DNA of 37,314 nucleotides from a virus, in IMG/VR virus record IMGVR_UViG_3300048836_000758, positions 1 through 37,314 of that record. One strand, given 5' to 3'. Numbering within the stretch: the first letter of the stretch is position 1; the number at the start of each line of letters is the position of its first letter. Positions 15,609 to 24,104 of this stretch are shown piece by piece. Below the pieces are notes generated by a model that saw only the letters and a list, made by a program, of their open reading frames with translations, was not told where the DNA came from and did not search any database. The position numbers and the translations under genes are program-made.

Positions 15609-18251
15609 TTATGCCGCTGCCTCGGTCACGCCGAGTTCAGAAATGGTGATGATGAATTGCTTCGTAGTGTCAGCTAGCCGAATACGAAGCTCCGCATTCT
15701 TTTGACCGAGCGCACGTGTTGCATCTGTATTGTTTTCGTTGTCGATCTTGATAATGACCGCGTCGGAAAGGCTTTCACCGCGAATCGCGCGTTTCGCTAG
15801 TTCAGGCGTAAAGAACGCAATGAAGGCGGAATGAAGAAGTTTGTCGGACTGCGCATCGTTGATCGAGAAAATGATGAAATCGAAATTTTCAAGAAACGTA
15901 TTCTCGATATGAGACAAGTATTCGCGCTTGTGCTTGAATTTTTGCCCTGAGGTACCAAGCGTTTCGTCGCCCCAAAGAATGAAGTTTCCTTCTTTACGCT
16001 TGATGAAGTTAATGCCGACCGGGTCCAAGAACTCTTCGTTGATGGTTTTCCCTTCAAAGCCATCAGGCAGTGCGATGATGTTGCTTAGGATGACGTCAGT
16101 ACCGGCTGCCGCCTTGTGATAGCCTTGGAAGTTGTTTGCAACTTTGGCTTCGGCACCGTGAATGGCACCCGTCATTGACGTAAGCTTAAGACCAGTACCG
16201 ATGGGATTTTGCACCTTGGCAAACGATGGCCAACTAACGACTGCAAAATCGTTGCGTCCGAGTTGATCGTTTACGAACTCTTCAGCAGCCTGCTCGTCAG
16301 TGACGTTTGCTGGGATTTCATAGCGATATTGCCAATTCTGGCTTTCGGAGAGTAAGACAGCCGCTTTTTGAACCGCCGTGGAGGTAACGCCCGGTGTAGC
16401 GAGCTTCACCAGTCCAAGATTTTGACCACGAAGTCCCTTGAGCGGCGAGGTATCAGTATCGTAGGCATTGACGTAATGCAGGTCAGAAAGGTTTGCGATC
16501 CCATCGTATCCGCCGCCAAGCTCTGCAACGTACTCGGCGCGGAAGCTATCACCGACATCTGCATCGGCAGTCATGGTCGAGCCAGCTTTGACCGTGATCG
16601 TCGAGGCATCGTTGGAGACGATTCTAAATTTGATACGTCGTTCGTCGATATTGGGAACGAGCGTGCCGCCAACGAGTTTTCCAACTTCAAGCGGCGAGAG
16701 TAAGAGCTTTACCGTGTCGCCAAGGAGGAACGCCTTGGTTGACATTTTGGTGGTGTCAATGAGTGTAAAACCCGCGCCAAAGTCATTGGGGCTGACGAAA
16801 GCTACGCCAGAGGTGACGGTAAGACCCGTCAGGAAAGGCATAGCCGCGCTTTCGTAACTCCAGACCTGATTAACACCACCGGTAAGAGTCGCTGCTCCCC
16901 ACGTTGGTTCGGAACCGCCGCCCGCCGAGGTGGTCGCAATAGCGTTGCCAAGAAGTCCCGCGGTTTGCGCATAGACGTTCAAGACCGACGCAGACACTTT
17001 TTCTGCAAAAACTTTGTCCTGTAGCAACGTATCGATGCTGGCGTTGATAAACACTAGAAGGTTGTCAAGCGTCGCCTCGGCAGTGCCGCCAATAAGGAGT
17101 TGGCTTGTAGGCGTCGCTACAACTGTCTTGAAGGTGATAACTTTTCCATTAAGGGTGACGCTATCCCCGTCACTTGGGTTTGCGCCAAACGTCAATACAC
17201 CTAGGGCTCGCGCGCCCGCAGTTGTGACGGTCAATGTCACTTCGTCATCGATAACGGAAGCACCAGGGACCAACGGCGAGGCTTTCGCCGCGGCCCCCTG
17301 AACGGAAGAGATAACCTCGTCGTGGATCTTGGCACTAAGAACGGTATCAGTTAGGCCGAGCACCTTACCGAAAACGTTTGCGGGCCTGATATCGCTTGTG
17401 ATCGAACCGACGTGCAAGTCGGTCGCTTTGACAAGATACTCAGAATCAGGGTCGTCATTAATGACTTTTTGAAAATAATTTGGCGATTCGGGATCAGAAT
17501 TCAGGTTGGCAAAATCTTTTACCTTCGTCGAAACGCCACCCTCGATGAGGTAAACTTCAAGGCCCCATTCCTCAAGCGGCTTGTCTTGGCCATCTTTGAT
17601 CAAAAGGCCAAGAGCTAAACCGTCATTTTCAAGCTCGACCGACAACAATTGATCGAGGCTACCGTTTAGCTCCGTAACGACATTTACGTCTGCTGGAAGT
17701 TGCAAGACACCTAAGGCCGTATTCGACAGGATGTCAAAGGACTTCCCCGGAACAGCGTTGAATTTGACTTTGCCTCCGGCCAGCTCGTCCTTTTTCAGAC
17801 CGGTCGGCGGATTTGCGAGAGTGACCGAAGTCGCGGTGACGCTCGCGTAGACGTCGATAATTTTTTGTCGCTTACCACCCCAGCGACCACCATTTCCCGC
17901 CTCAAAACCAATAGTCTTTGAGCGGGTAGCCCTGCGATTATGAAATGAACGCGCGGCTCCTCTTTCACTGCCGTCAGTAACGCGGTTGACCCAGAGGCTA
18001 CCGGCCCCCACACCGAGATTGTAAAAGTCAAATGCCGCATCAGGCAAAAGTGACTGTGGAATGAAACCGCCAGCCTTAAAGCGAAACTGCTTCGAGTTAA
18101 ATGCCACGAAGGCTTTGCCTACCGGTCCCTTTTGGACGATGCCGGTATAGGCAGTGGTTCCCAGTGCACCTGAAGTGATTTGCTTTTGACCTTCTTTTTC
18201 TATAACCACGACGCCGGCTGCACGCGACGGTCCAAATCTTCTCTCTGCCAT
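15609..18251 (-). CDS. Tail sheath protein (large)
   Basis: 880 residues; typical sheaths are 390-660. The N-terminus (SRAAGVVVIEKEGQKQITSG, then GTTAYTGIVQKGPVG) and the C-terminus (DPVGINFIKRKEGNFILWGDET, then SHIENTFLENFDFIIFSIND, then AELRIRLADTTKQFIITISE) are clear sheath signatures that form the conserved core. The middle (about residues 140-620) holds inserted domains likely exposed on the outer surface. One of them, residues 361-460 (DGDSVTLNGKVITF and IGGTAEATLDNLLVFINAS), resembles residues 170-260 of the baseplate J protein. First gene of block C: the palindrome at 18270 lies just before its AGGAAAGGA ribosome site. Confidence 0.92.
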   Translation of the reverse strand: MAERRFGPSRAAGVVVIEKEGQKQITSGALGTTAYTGIVQKGPVGKAFVAFNSKQFRFKAGGFIPQSLLPDAAFDFYNLGVGAGSLWVNRVTDGSERGAARSFHNRRATRSKTIGFEAGNGGRWGGKRQKIIDVYASVTATSVTLANPPTGLKKDELAGGKVKFNAVPGKSFDILSNTALGVLQLPADVNVVTELNGSLDQLLSVELENDGLALGLLIKDGQDKPLEEWGLEVYLIEGGVSTKVKDFANLNSDPESPNYFQKVINDDPDSEYLVKATDLHVGSITSDIRPANVFGKVLGLTDTVLSAKIHDEVISSVQGAAAKASPLVPGASVIDDEVTLTVTTAGARALGVLTFGANPSDGDSVTLNGKVITFKTVVATPTSQLLIGGTAEATLDNLLVFINASIDTLLQDKVFAEKVSASVLNVYAQTAGLLGNAIATTSAGGGSEPTWGAATLTGGVNQVWSYESAAMPFLTGLTVTSGVAFVSPNDFGAGFTLIDTTKMSTKAFLLGDTVKLLLSPLEVGKLVGGTLVPNIDERRIKFRIVSNDASTITVKAGSTMTADADVGDSFRAEYVAELGGGYDGIANLSDLHYVNAYDTDTSPLKGLRGQNLGLVKLATPGVTSTAVQKAAVLLSESQNWQYRYEIPANVTDEQAAEEFVNDQLGRNDFAVVSWPSFAKVQNPIGTGLKLTSMTGAIHGAEAKVANNFQGYHKAAAGTDVILSNIIALPDGFEGKTINEEFLDPVGINFIKRKEGNFILWGDETLGTSGQKFKHKREYLSHIENTFLENFDFIIFSINDAQSDKLLHSAFIAFFTPELAKRAIRGESLSDAVIIKIDNENNTDATRALGQKNAELRIRLADTTKQFIITISELGVTEAAA

Positions 18252-18269
18252 AACAACTAGTCCTTTCCT

Positions 18270-18286
18270 GTGTTACAATGTAACAC
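18270..18286. promoter_or_regulatory. 17-bp palindrome, site 2 of 4
   Basis: GTGTTACAWTGTAACAC, 18 bp ahead of the sheath start and two bases before its ribosome site. In the transcription sense an A/T tract (AAAAAATTTTTT) lies about 10 bp upstream, as at site 1. Here the sense strand reads TACATT at the -10-like position, not TACAAT. If transcription began at the far edge of the palindrome, the leader would be about 20 nt. Confidence 0.7.
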
Positions 18287-18304
18287 ACATAAGTAAAAAA
18301 TTTT

Positions 18305-19633
18305 TTAATCCAATGTCACGTCAACACTCACTTGACCCTCTCCGACAAGCGGCACATCAATCGACGGCTTGTGAAAAAATAGGACGCCGAGAACATCAAA
18401 CGATCCGGTTGCAATGCTGGTATCTGTCTGATCGAGCCTACCTTGCGCTTCGACGCGGGCCTTATTTCGGAAGGTATCGACCTCGTCGATGATAATAACG
18501 TCGTACTCTTCGTCGAGACCAAAGGAGCGGACGGTTTTTGTTTTGGAAAAGAACTGCGCAAGGTCAGAAATAAGGCGCATCTGGTCGACTTGGAGATTGG
18601 TGAAAACTGCATACTCGAATCGGATCGCCTTTTGTGTCGGACTAAATTGCAAGACTGCTGAAAGAGTCGCGGTGTCGCGCACGAATTCTTTGCCGTAGGC
18701 ATTGGTGTCGCGCATAGCGAAGTTGCTTCGGTCGGAATCGACAATGCGCTCGAACACAACCGACGGGAACGCTGGAACTTCAAAGTAGTCTTGACCAGTC
18801 TTGATGATGAACTCGGGAACATACTCAAACGTAACCTCCAAGAGGTGCGAGACCGGCACTACGTTCGTTAGAACAATCGTGCCTGGGTCGTTGGTAAAAC
18901 CGTCTTGCCTCGATGGGCCTGGGCTGTAAGAACTCAGAAGGTTCTTGAGCTTTAGCGGGTCGTCGGAAAGATCGACAACCTTGCGGACGGCAGTGATATT
19001 GTATGATTTGTTTTCCAACACAGCGGATAAGTCGAACGTGTCGGTCGACCCTGATGTTGGAAATACGACAAGCGAACTGGACCTGAATTGCGTGTTCAGT
19101 GTCCTAATAACCCCATCATAAACAATGTCTTCTAGGAACTCAATATCGAATTCCCCAAGTAGCTTGAGCGCAACTACCGAGGGCGTTACAGCGGCATTGG
19201 TCGTCCTTAGGTTGACCACCAGAGCGATTGATTTGTCGCCAATGCTTGCAAGCGGCAATGACGCAAGGTTGGTGCTAAGAGCATCTGCGCTCATCCAGTC
19301 ACTTGCTCCCGCCGACACCCAATCGCTACCAGACCAGTAGAGGTTGCCACCTGTGGTTTTAACTTTAAAACCAAGGCTTGTGCCGGCGGGCTGCTGGCCG
19401 TCACGTGGAATGACTTCAAATCCTAGCCACTTTTGGAGGGCGTTTGGTGTCGTAGACGGCGTTTCAAAGAAAATATCGGAATCGGTTGAGAAACCAGAGC
19501 CAACCTTTTTCAGCTCAATGCGAGGACGCAGCTTGTCATCACAATTGAGTCGAATTTTTGCGACATCGGAGAACGTTAGCTTTGATCTAAGCTCTTCGCT
19601 GGCTACAAATGCTTTAACGAGTCTGTTAATCAC
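18305..19633 (-). CDS. Hypothetical virion protein before the tail sheath
   Basis: 442 residues, mostly beta-rich, no recognised domain. The segment GGNLYWSGSDWVSAGASDW recalls the tryptophan-rich turns of phage fibre and tail proteins, and FIIKTGQDYFEVPAFPSVVFERI looks like a structural strand set. Position after the tail-completion candidate and before the sheath suggests a neck or tail-terminator-associated role, by context only. The start is GTG with AAGGATAGG upstream, three bases after the preceding stop. Last gene of block B; no strong terminator is visible after it. Confidence 0.62.
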   Translation of the reverse strand: MINRLVKAFVASEELRSKLTFSDVAKIRLNCDDKLRPRIELKKVGSGFSTDSDIFFETPSTTPNALQKWLGFEVIPRDGQQPAGTSLGFKVKTTGGNLYWSGSDWVSAGASDWMSADALSTNLASLPLASIGDKSIALVVNLRTTNAAVTPSVVALKLLGEFDIEFLEDIVYDGVIRTLNTQFRSSSLVVFPTSGSTDTFDLSAVLENKSYNITAVRKVVDLSDDPLKLKNLLSSYSPGPSRQDGFTNDPGTIVLTNVVPVSHLLEVTFEYVPEFIIKTGQDYFEVPAFPSVVFERIVDSDRSNFAMRDTNAYGKEFVRDTATLSAVLQFSPTQKAIRFEYAVFTNLQVDQMRLISDLAQFFSKTKTVRSFGLDEEYDVIIIDEVDTFRNKARVEAQGRLDQTDTSIATGSFDVLGVLFFHKPSIDVPLVGEGQVSVDVTLD

Positions 19634-19636
19634 CTA

Positions 19637-20275
19637 CTACCTATCCTTATGATCTCCGCCCTTGGCCCCAGCTTTCAAAAATGCCGCCTCAACTGCCTCA
19701 CGCCAACGACGGCGAAGGCGTTCTTGTATTGCGAGATTTCTAAAGACCGTTGTTAGAAATTTCCGCGGCGGTACGCGCCAGACCGTGCGACCACGTCCAG
19801 AGCGTTCACTTGCCTGTTTCTGCGCAGATTTTGCTTTTCTACCTTTTGACTTGCGGAGTGCCGCCATGATGGCTGCTCGCATATCGTCTGTGACATCGAT
19901 CGTGAAGCCTTCGTGCAAAAGTAGAACAATTTTTTCTAAAGGCGTTGGCCTGCTCTTGACGCCACCTGTCGATAGCTTTCTTTCCGCCAGCCCGACCTCG
20001 GCTTCAAAGCTTGTCTTTAAAGTGAAGCCGATCGCATCAAATAGGTTTTTTTCTTTGAGGAGCGGGAGATTTCCGCGGGCAAGGGCAAGTGTCAGCGGCG
20101 CATTTGCAGTAAACCTGCGGTCCCTGATCTGCTGCTTTACTTGGCTTACGAGATAAAGGCTGTTGTCGATCGTGGCGCGCTTTATTTCTCGCTCAAGAAT
20201 CGGCAATGTGAAGTTGGGAGAGAGAAACCTCTTGTACTCCGCAACGTCGCCCTTGATGACTAAACCAGCTTTCAT
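19637..20275 (-). CDS. Tail completion / virion morphogenesis protein (gpG-like candidate)
   Basis: 212 residues, strongly basic. The pattern of a helical N-terminus with RRFTANAPLTLALARGNLP, then KNLFDAIGFTLKTSFEAEVG, then LEKIVLLLHEGFTID, and near the end WRVPPRKFLTTVF resembles the phage virion morphogenesis/HK97 gp10-like group, where a vP-R-fl motif near the C-terminus is typical. Such proteins complete the tail end or join head to tail. An insertion rich in K and R (residues 143-160) is unusual. The start overlaps the preceding stop (ATGA). Confidence 0.58.
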   Translation of the reverse strand: MKAGLVIKGDVAEYKRFLSPNFTLPILEREIKRATIDNSLYLVSQVKQQIRDRRFTANAPLTLALARGNLPLLKEKNLFDAIGFTLKTSFEAEVGLAERKLSTGGVKSRPTPLEKIVLLLHEGFTIDVTDDMRAAIMAALRKSKGRKAKSAQKQASERSGRGRTVWRVPPRKFLTTVFRNLAIQERLRRRWREAVEAAFLKAGAKGGDHKDR

Positions 20276-20697
20276 CCGACAGGCTCCCTATCGGAAAAGG
20301 CTAGGCGCGTTAGCGTCATCCCAATATTTGAAAAATGTGCGAATAGATCGCCCAAGCTATGAACGAAATAGAGAGGCGTCTTTAACGTTTGATTTTTGAG
20401 CTTCACGATACGGTCGCCGCGTTTTACTTCTTTTCCCGCTAATTCCAAATCGCGCAGCCGCAGAACGACATACCCTTTGATTTGTTCGTCAGCTCCGAGC
20501 TGAGTCATTTTCATGATCTCTTCGGTATTTCCAAAAACGACCTGCGCCATGACTTGAAACGGCGTGCGGACGACGTGATTTATGATTTCGTTTTTGCCGC
20601 TGACGCCTGTCGAAAATGGCGTCTTAGTCTTGTCAATGATCTCGACCAAAATCGGTATTGGTTCGATCAGTTCGGGGTAGTCGGAATAGCTTGGCAT
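20272..20697 (-). CDS. Head-tail joining protein candidate
   Basis: 141 residues with no firm family match. The segment KRGDRIVKLKNQTLKTPLYF reads like the beta-barrel core of head-closure proteins such as SPP1 gp16. Order supports it: connector-like gene before, tail-completion candidate after. GGGGGTATAGG precedes the ATG; the gap to the previous stop is one base. Function is inferred mainly from place. Confidence 0.5.
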   Translation of the reverse strand: MPSYSDYPELIEPIPILVEIIDKTKTPFSTGVSGKNEIINHVVRTPFQVMAQVVFGNTEEIMKMTQLGADEQIKGYVVLRLRDLELAGKEVKRGDRIVKLKNQTLKTPLYFVHSLGDLFAHFSNIGMTLTRLAFSDREPVG

Positions 20698-20698
20698 C

Positions 20699-21649
20699 CT
20701 ATACCCCCAGCTCTTTGAAACTACCGCCGACCAAAATCGGTCGACGGTAGGTCATCACAATTTGGTTGTACTCTTGATCGTCCGAGGGCACTGAGGCGCG
20801 ATTGGTGCCGCGCAGCTCAAAGAATTCTTTTTCGTGCAGGTCAACTTTGATTCGGCGTAGTCCTCCGCGGCTCGAAGTTGCGGCATCCGAGGCAATGGGG
20901 TTTTCAATATCTCGCACGACTAAACGTTTCGTCGCGCGCTGTATGAGTCGTGGCGTCGAGCCGTTTGGCTCAAGAAAGCCGAAGCTCCCCTCGATCCGTG
21001 TCCTTGTGTCCACGACAAATACGCGGTTGGTCAGAACGCCGGAAAAAATGCTGTCATTTCGGACGTTCAGTTTAATGCGGGGATTTCGGCGATCATCCTG
21101 CGGTTCCGCACGTCCCTTAAAAGCGACAAAATCGTAGTCATCTCCTTCTTTGAGTTCTGCCGCTGAGTTGTTAATCAAAAGTTTTGTGATGTCGATAATG
21201 GGAAGACCAAGATGGAGGATATGAGAGTTGTTTCCCTCCATCCAAAACGTGCCCGTGCGTTTGTTGAAAAATTGTCCCGTATCGAGATCAATTTTGTTCA
21301 TCGCATCTTGGATGAGGGATTCAGCGCGACGTTTTGAAACAGAATCAGAGTGGAGTAAGTTTGCGGTACCAGATGCCAGTAGGTTCAAAACACCTGTTTG
21401 ATCGATGCGAAGGCGAAGCGGACTGGTGAGTAGTTCTTTGATTGTCGTCGTGAAACCAGCTTGCTCAAGGACGTCCCCAATGAGTGGAGTTGGCTGTCCG
21501 ACAGCGACGCTGTACTCAAATAAGTCGCCCCCGACGTCTGCTGTTTTTGTGCCGAGCGTAAGAAGTGACTTCTTAACGCGCGGCGACTCGCCATCGGCAA
21601 GTTCCAGCAAAAGGTCAGCATAGGATATGTAGGGTCCCGTGTTGTCCAT
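20699..21649 (-). CDS. Head-tail connector (adaptor) candidate
   Basis: 316 residues from the ATG at 21649, chosen over an in-frame TTG two codons upstream because GGAA lies at better spacing and the TTG overlaps the previous stop. Residues about 105-165 (AESLIQDAMNKIDLDTGQFF, then W-EG-N-S-ILHLGLPIIDITKLLINN) follow the adaptor pattern of a helix ending in a TG-F motif and a later G-L-LP-I-D segment, as in gp6/gp15-type connectors. The C-terminal 150 residues are an extra beta-rich part. It would sit between portal and closure ring; moderately sure. Confidence 0.5.
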   Translation of the reverse strand: MDNTGPYISYADLLLELADGESPRVKKSLLTLGTKTADVGGDLFEYSVAVGQPTPLIGDVLEQAGFTTTIKELLTSPLRLRIDQTGVLNLLASGTANLLHSDSVSKRRAESLIQDAMNKIDLDTGQFFNKRTGTFWMEGNNSHILHLGLPIIDITKLLINNSAAELKEGDDYDFVAFKGRAEPQDDRRNPRIKLNVRNDSIFSGVLTNRVFVVDTRTRIEGSFGFLEPNGSTPRLIQRATKRLVVRDIENPIASDAATSSRGGLRRIKVDLHEKEFFELRGTNRASVPSDDQEYNQIVMTYRRPILVGGSFKELGV

Positions 21650-21651
21650 AC

Positions 21652-21969
21652 TCAAGTTCCATTGTGAACGACCTTAACAAAATCACCAGAACGATAGAAT
21701 GCTCCTGCTTCAAGACCGCCGGTTATCGCCGCGGCGTTATCAGCAAACTCCGGCAACGAGGCTTTGAGTTCCTTTTCGGCGTTTTGCAGTTCATTGATCG
21801 CCTTTGTTAGCCCCGTTTCCTCGGCTGCCGTGAGATCCGTCTTAAAGAAAACTCTGATTTCGTCATCTTTGGTGTTGACGTAATCAAACTTTGCCGCGAG
21901 AGAAGATTCTTTCAGCAAAGCTAGGACGCGACGTGGGTTCGCTTTTTTTGTAAATGTAAACTCCTTCAT
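21652..21969 (-). CDS. Hypothetical protein following the fibre-like gene
   Basis: 105 residues, helical and acidic, with DEIRVFFKTDLTAAEETGLTKAINELQ. A small protein with this strand-then-helix pattern often follows fibre-like genes in phages, which is an impression and not a tested relationship. Its start directly abuts the fibre gene stop (TAAATG), and GGAGAG is well spaced, so the two are surely co-translated. Function unknown. Confidence 0.55.
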   Translation of the reverse strand: MKEFTFTKKANPRRVLALLKESSLAAKFDYVNTKDDEIRVFFKTDLTAAEETGLTKAINELQNAEKELKASLPEFADNAAAITGGLEAGAFYRSGDFVKVVHNGT

Positions 21970-23928
21970 TTAGCTAACTCTCCATATCTCTGCGCGTGCT
22001 CCAAATAATTGCGTGACGTCACCAGAGGTTGGCGAACGCATATCGATTGTGATGGTGTGAGTCGCCTGGCTCGCAAAGTTTACGTAAGAAAATCCCGACG
22101 TATGGACGCGCTGCGTAGTGCCACCTGCGGACGCTGCTTCGCGATGCGGAATTAGGAGATCAACGCCATCAATCTGCACTCGAATTTCGACATCGGTAAA
22201 GATCGTGTCGTGTCGCCAAATATAGGTAAAGCCGATCCTATATCGTCCGATAGGCTTCGATTGCGTGTTGTAGGTTGCATAGTTTTGAAATGATGTTGAA
22301 CTCGTCGATGACGTAGAGTTGGTCGCGAAATCTTCGCGCTCCTGCCCAAATGGAACAATTTTGTCGAGATTTGTTTTGTCGGCAGCACTCATAAATCCAG
22401 GAACGGATTGCGTGGCCACCGCATGAAGACTCCCGCCTGCCTGGTCGCCGTGCGAGTGAATATGATCTTGGCGTGCAAAGGCGTTTGCTGTACCCGTCTG
22501 ATTTGTTGTTCCAACAGTGCTAGGAACGCCCGTAGCAAGTGCATCAGCTCCATTGGGAAGGTGACGGCTGGCATGTGCGTTAATCAGAGCTGTGTTGCCG
22601 TCTATTTGTGCCTGTGTGTTTGCGGGAATGCCGTCAAGTTTTGTCTTGTCGGAACCGCTCATAAAGCCACTGGCACCGGCAGCAACAACATCAGCATGAA
22701 GAGAACCACCAGCCTGATTGCCATGCGCATGAATATGGTCTTGTCTAGCAAGCGCATTGGCCGTCCCCGCTTGATTGGAAGTTCCGACGGTGCTCGGAAC
22801 ACCAGTAGCGAGAGCGTCAGCTCCGTTTGGTAGATGCCGGCTAGCGTGAGAATTTATAAGAGCAGTGTTGGCATCAATTTGTGCCTGCGTGTTGACTGGA
22901 ATGCCGTCAAGCTTGGTCTTGTCGCCGCCTGTCATAAAACCAGACGCACCGCTGGCAATGACATTTGCGTGAAGGCTTCCCCCCGCTTGGTTGCCATGTG
23001 CATGGACGTGGTCTTGGCGTGCAAGGGCGTTAGCGGTTCCAGTCGCATTGGCCGTTCCAACAGTGCTTGGGACGCCGGTAGCCAGTGGATCATCGCCATC
23101 AGGCAAATGCCGCGCGGCGTGCGCCGTTATCGAGACACCGTTGATCGTTCCGATATTGAAAATTAAATGGCCATCGCCATTGAGGTCGCCAGCTAGGCTT
23201 GGATTGGGATCGTTAGAAACGCCAGGGCCAGGAGGTCCAACCGGTCCTATAATATTGGCAATGATGGTCCATACAGTTGGCGACGTCTTTTTATAGAGGT
23301 CGCCGGTCGTCGTATCGATATAGATGTCTTTCTCATACGCAAAGCTTGGCGACGGTACCCCTGCGCCGCTGAACCATTCGGACCCATCGATGTTGACGAA
23401 CTTGGTCCACGTGCTGGGATCGGTTTTCTCGTAGAGATCACCTGTTACCGTGTCGATATAAAAGTCTTGTACGCGCCCAAGAGAGCCAGACGGTGCGCCA
23501 GTGCCATGAAACCAGTCGGAGCCGTCAATATTGGTGATTAGATTCCAAGTCGTGTCGTCGACTTTTTCGTAAACATCACCATCGACCACGTCGACATAGA
23601 AATCTTTAGGCCGGCCAATGGACGACGCGGGTGCGCCGGCCCCATTAAACCAGTCCGAACCGTCTAGGTTGCCTTTGAGCGTCCAGGTATTGAACGCTGT
23701 CTTTTCGTAAAAATCGCCAAAGTCGGCATCAAGATAAAAGTCACCAGTCTTTCCAAGTGTCGGGCCAGGAACACCGTTACCCGTGAGCCAGGTCGAACCG
23801 AATATGGCGATGGAAACCCATTCGAGTAGACCCATAGCGGTCTTGATCGGCACCGTTTCATTGGCAGCCGGATCAAACCCCTTTGGGTTATGCAGTTCTT
23901 CCTGTGGCAAATCCTTGTGAACTGGCAT
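21970..23928 (-). CDS. Repeat-rich fibre protein encoded among head genes
   Basis: 652 residues. Residues 44-228 contain four units of exactly 46 residues, each with GS-W, then DFY-D, then GD-YEK. A short collagen-like GPVGPPGPG follows at 228-236. Residues 270-530 hold three units of 91 residues (HASRHLPNGADALATGVPST, then ARQDHIHAHGNQAGGSLH, then FMSGSDKTKLDGIP). The HxHxH motifs recall the metal-binding HxH turns of T4 gp37 fibre tips. The C-terminal 110 residues appear to be a beta-rich head domain. Lying between small head genes and the connector, it may be a head fibre or neck whisker and not a tail fibre; that is inference. No strong ribosome site is seen close to the ATG. Confidence 0.75.
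   Translation of the reverse strand: MPVHKDLPQEELHNPKGFDPAANETVPIKTAMGLLEWVSIAIFGSTWLTGNGVPGPTLGKTGDFYLDADFGDFYEKTAFNTWTLKGNLDGSDWFNGAGAPASSIGRPKDFYVDVVDGDVYEKVDDTTWNLITNIDGSDWFHGTGAPSGSLGRVQDFYIDTVTGDLYEKTDPSTWTKFVNIDGSEWFSGAGVPSPSFAYEKDIYIDTTTGDLYKKTSPTVWTIIANIIGPVGPPGPGVSNDPNPSLAGDLNGDGHLIFNIGTINGVSITAHAARHLPDGDDPLATGVPSTVGTANATGTANALARQDHVHAHGNQAGGSLHANVIASGASGFMTGGDKTKLDGIPVNTQAQIDANTALINSHASRHLPNGADALATGVPSTVGTSNQAGTANALARQDHIHAHGNQAGGSLHADVVAAGASGFMSGSDKTKLDGIPANTQAQIDGNTALINAHASRHLPNGADALATGVPSTVGTTNQTGTANAFARQDHIHSHGDQAGGSLHAVATQSVPGFMSAADKTNLDKIVPFGQEREDFATNSTSSTSSTSFQNYATYNTQSKPIGRYRIGFTYIWRHDTIFTDVEIRVQIDGVDLLIPHREAASAGGTTQRVHTSGFSYVNFASQATHTITIDMRSPTSGDVTQLFGARAEIWRVS
22380..23124 (-). 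repeat. Three 273-bp coding repeats (91-residue units)
   Basis: Tandem in-frame units in the fibre gene beginning near 23121, 22848 and 22575. The second and third are the closest; the last is cut short by the C-terminal domain. Recombination between them could change the fibre length. Confidence 0.75.
23245..23799 (-). repeat. Four 138-bp coding repeats (46-residue units)
   Basis: Conserved Trp of the GS-W motif recurs at residues 46, 92, 138 and 184 or thereabouts, giving a constant 46-residue period. Units differ by many substitutions, so duplication is old. Confidence 0.7.
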
Positions 23929-23937
23929 CGCTCGTTG

Positions 23938-24102
23938 CTAGCTCCCACTTGTAATGAGTCGACCATCCTCTGTTGTTACAAACATATTTTCCGTTGTCGT
24001 AACGACGTTCGCGGTTGAGATGCCGAGAGATTCAAGCGTTTCAATACCAACGAGTGTCGCTAAAAGCTGAACAAGCCGACGATGCCTTCCAAAACTCGAC
24101 AT
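23938..24102 (-). CDS. Hypothetical small protein
   Basis: 54 residues from the ATG at 24102, which has GGAGGA seven bases upstream; the frame can be extended to a TTG at 24123 but without a ribosome site and overlapping the previous gene. The product (MSSFGRHRRLVQLLATLVGIETLESLG and on) has a basic helix then a Thr-rich end (VVTTTENMFVTTEDG). No family recognised. Lies 2 bp after the previous stop and 9 bp before the fibre gene. Confidence 0.5.
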   Translation of the reverse strand: MSSFGRHRRLVQLLATLVGIETLESLGISTANVVTTTENMFVTTEDGRLITSGS

Positions 24103-24104
24103 TC

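Noticed and set aside
22380-23799. Regularly spaced repeats that might suggest a CRISPR-like array
   Set aside because: They are in-frame coding repeats of 138 and 273 bp inside one fibre gene, with no short identical repeats and spacers.
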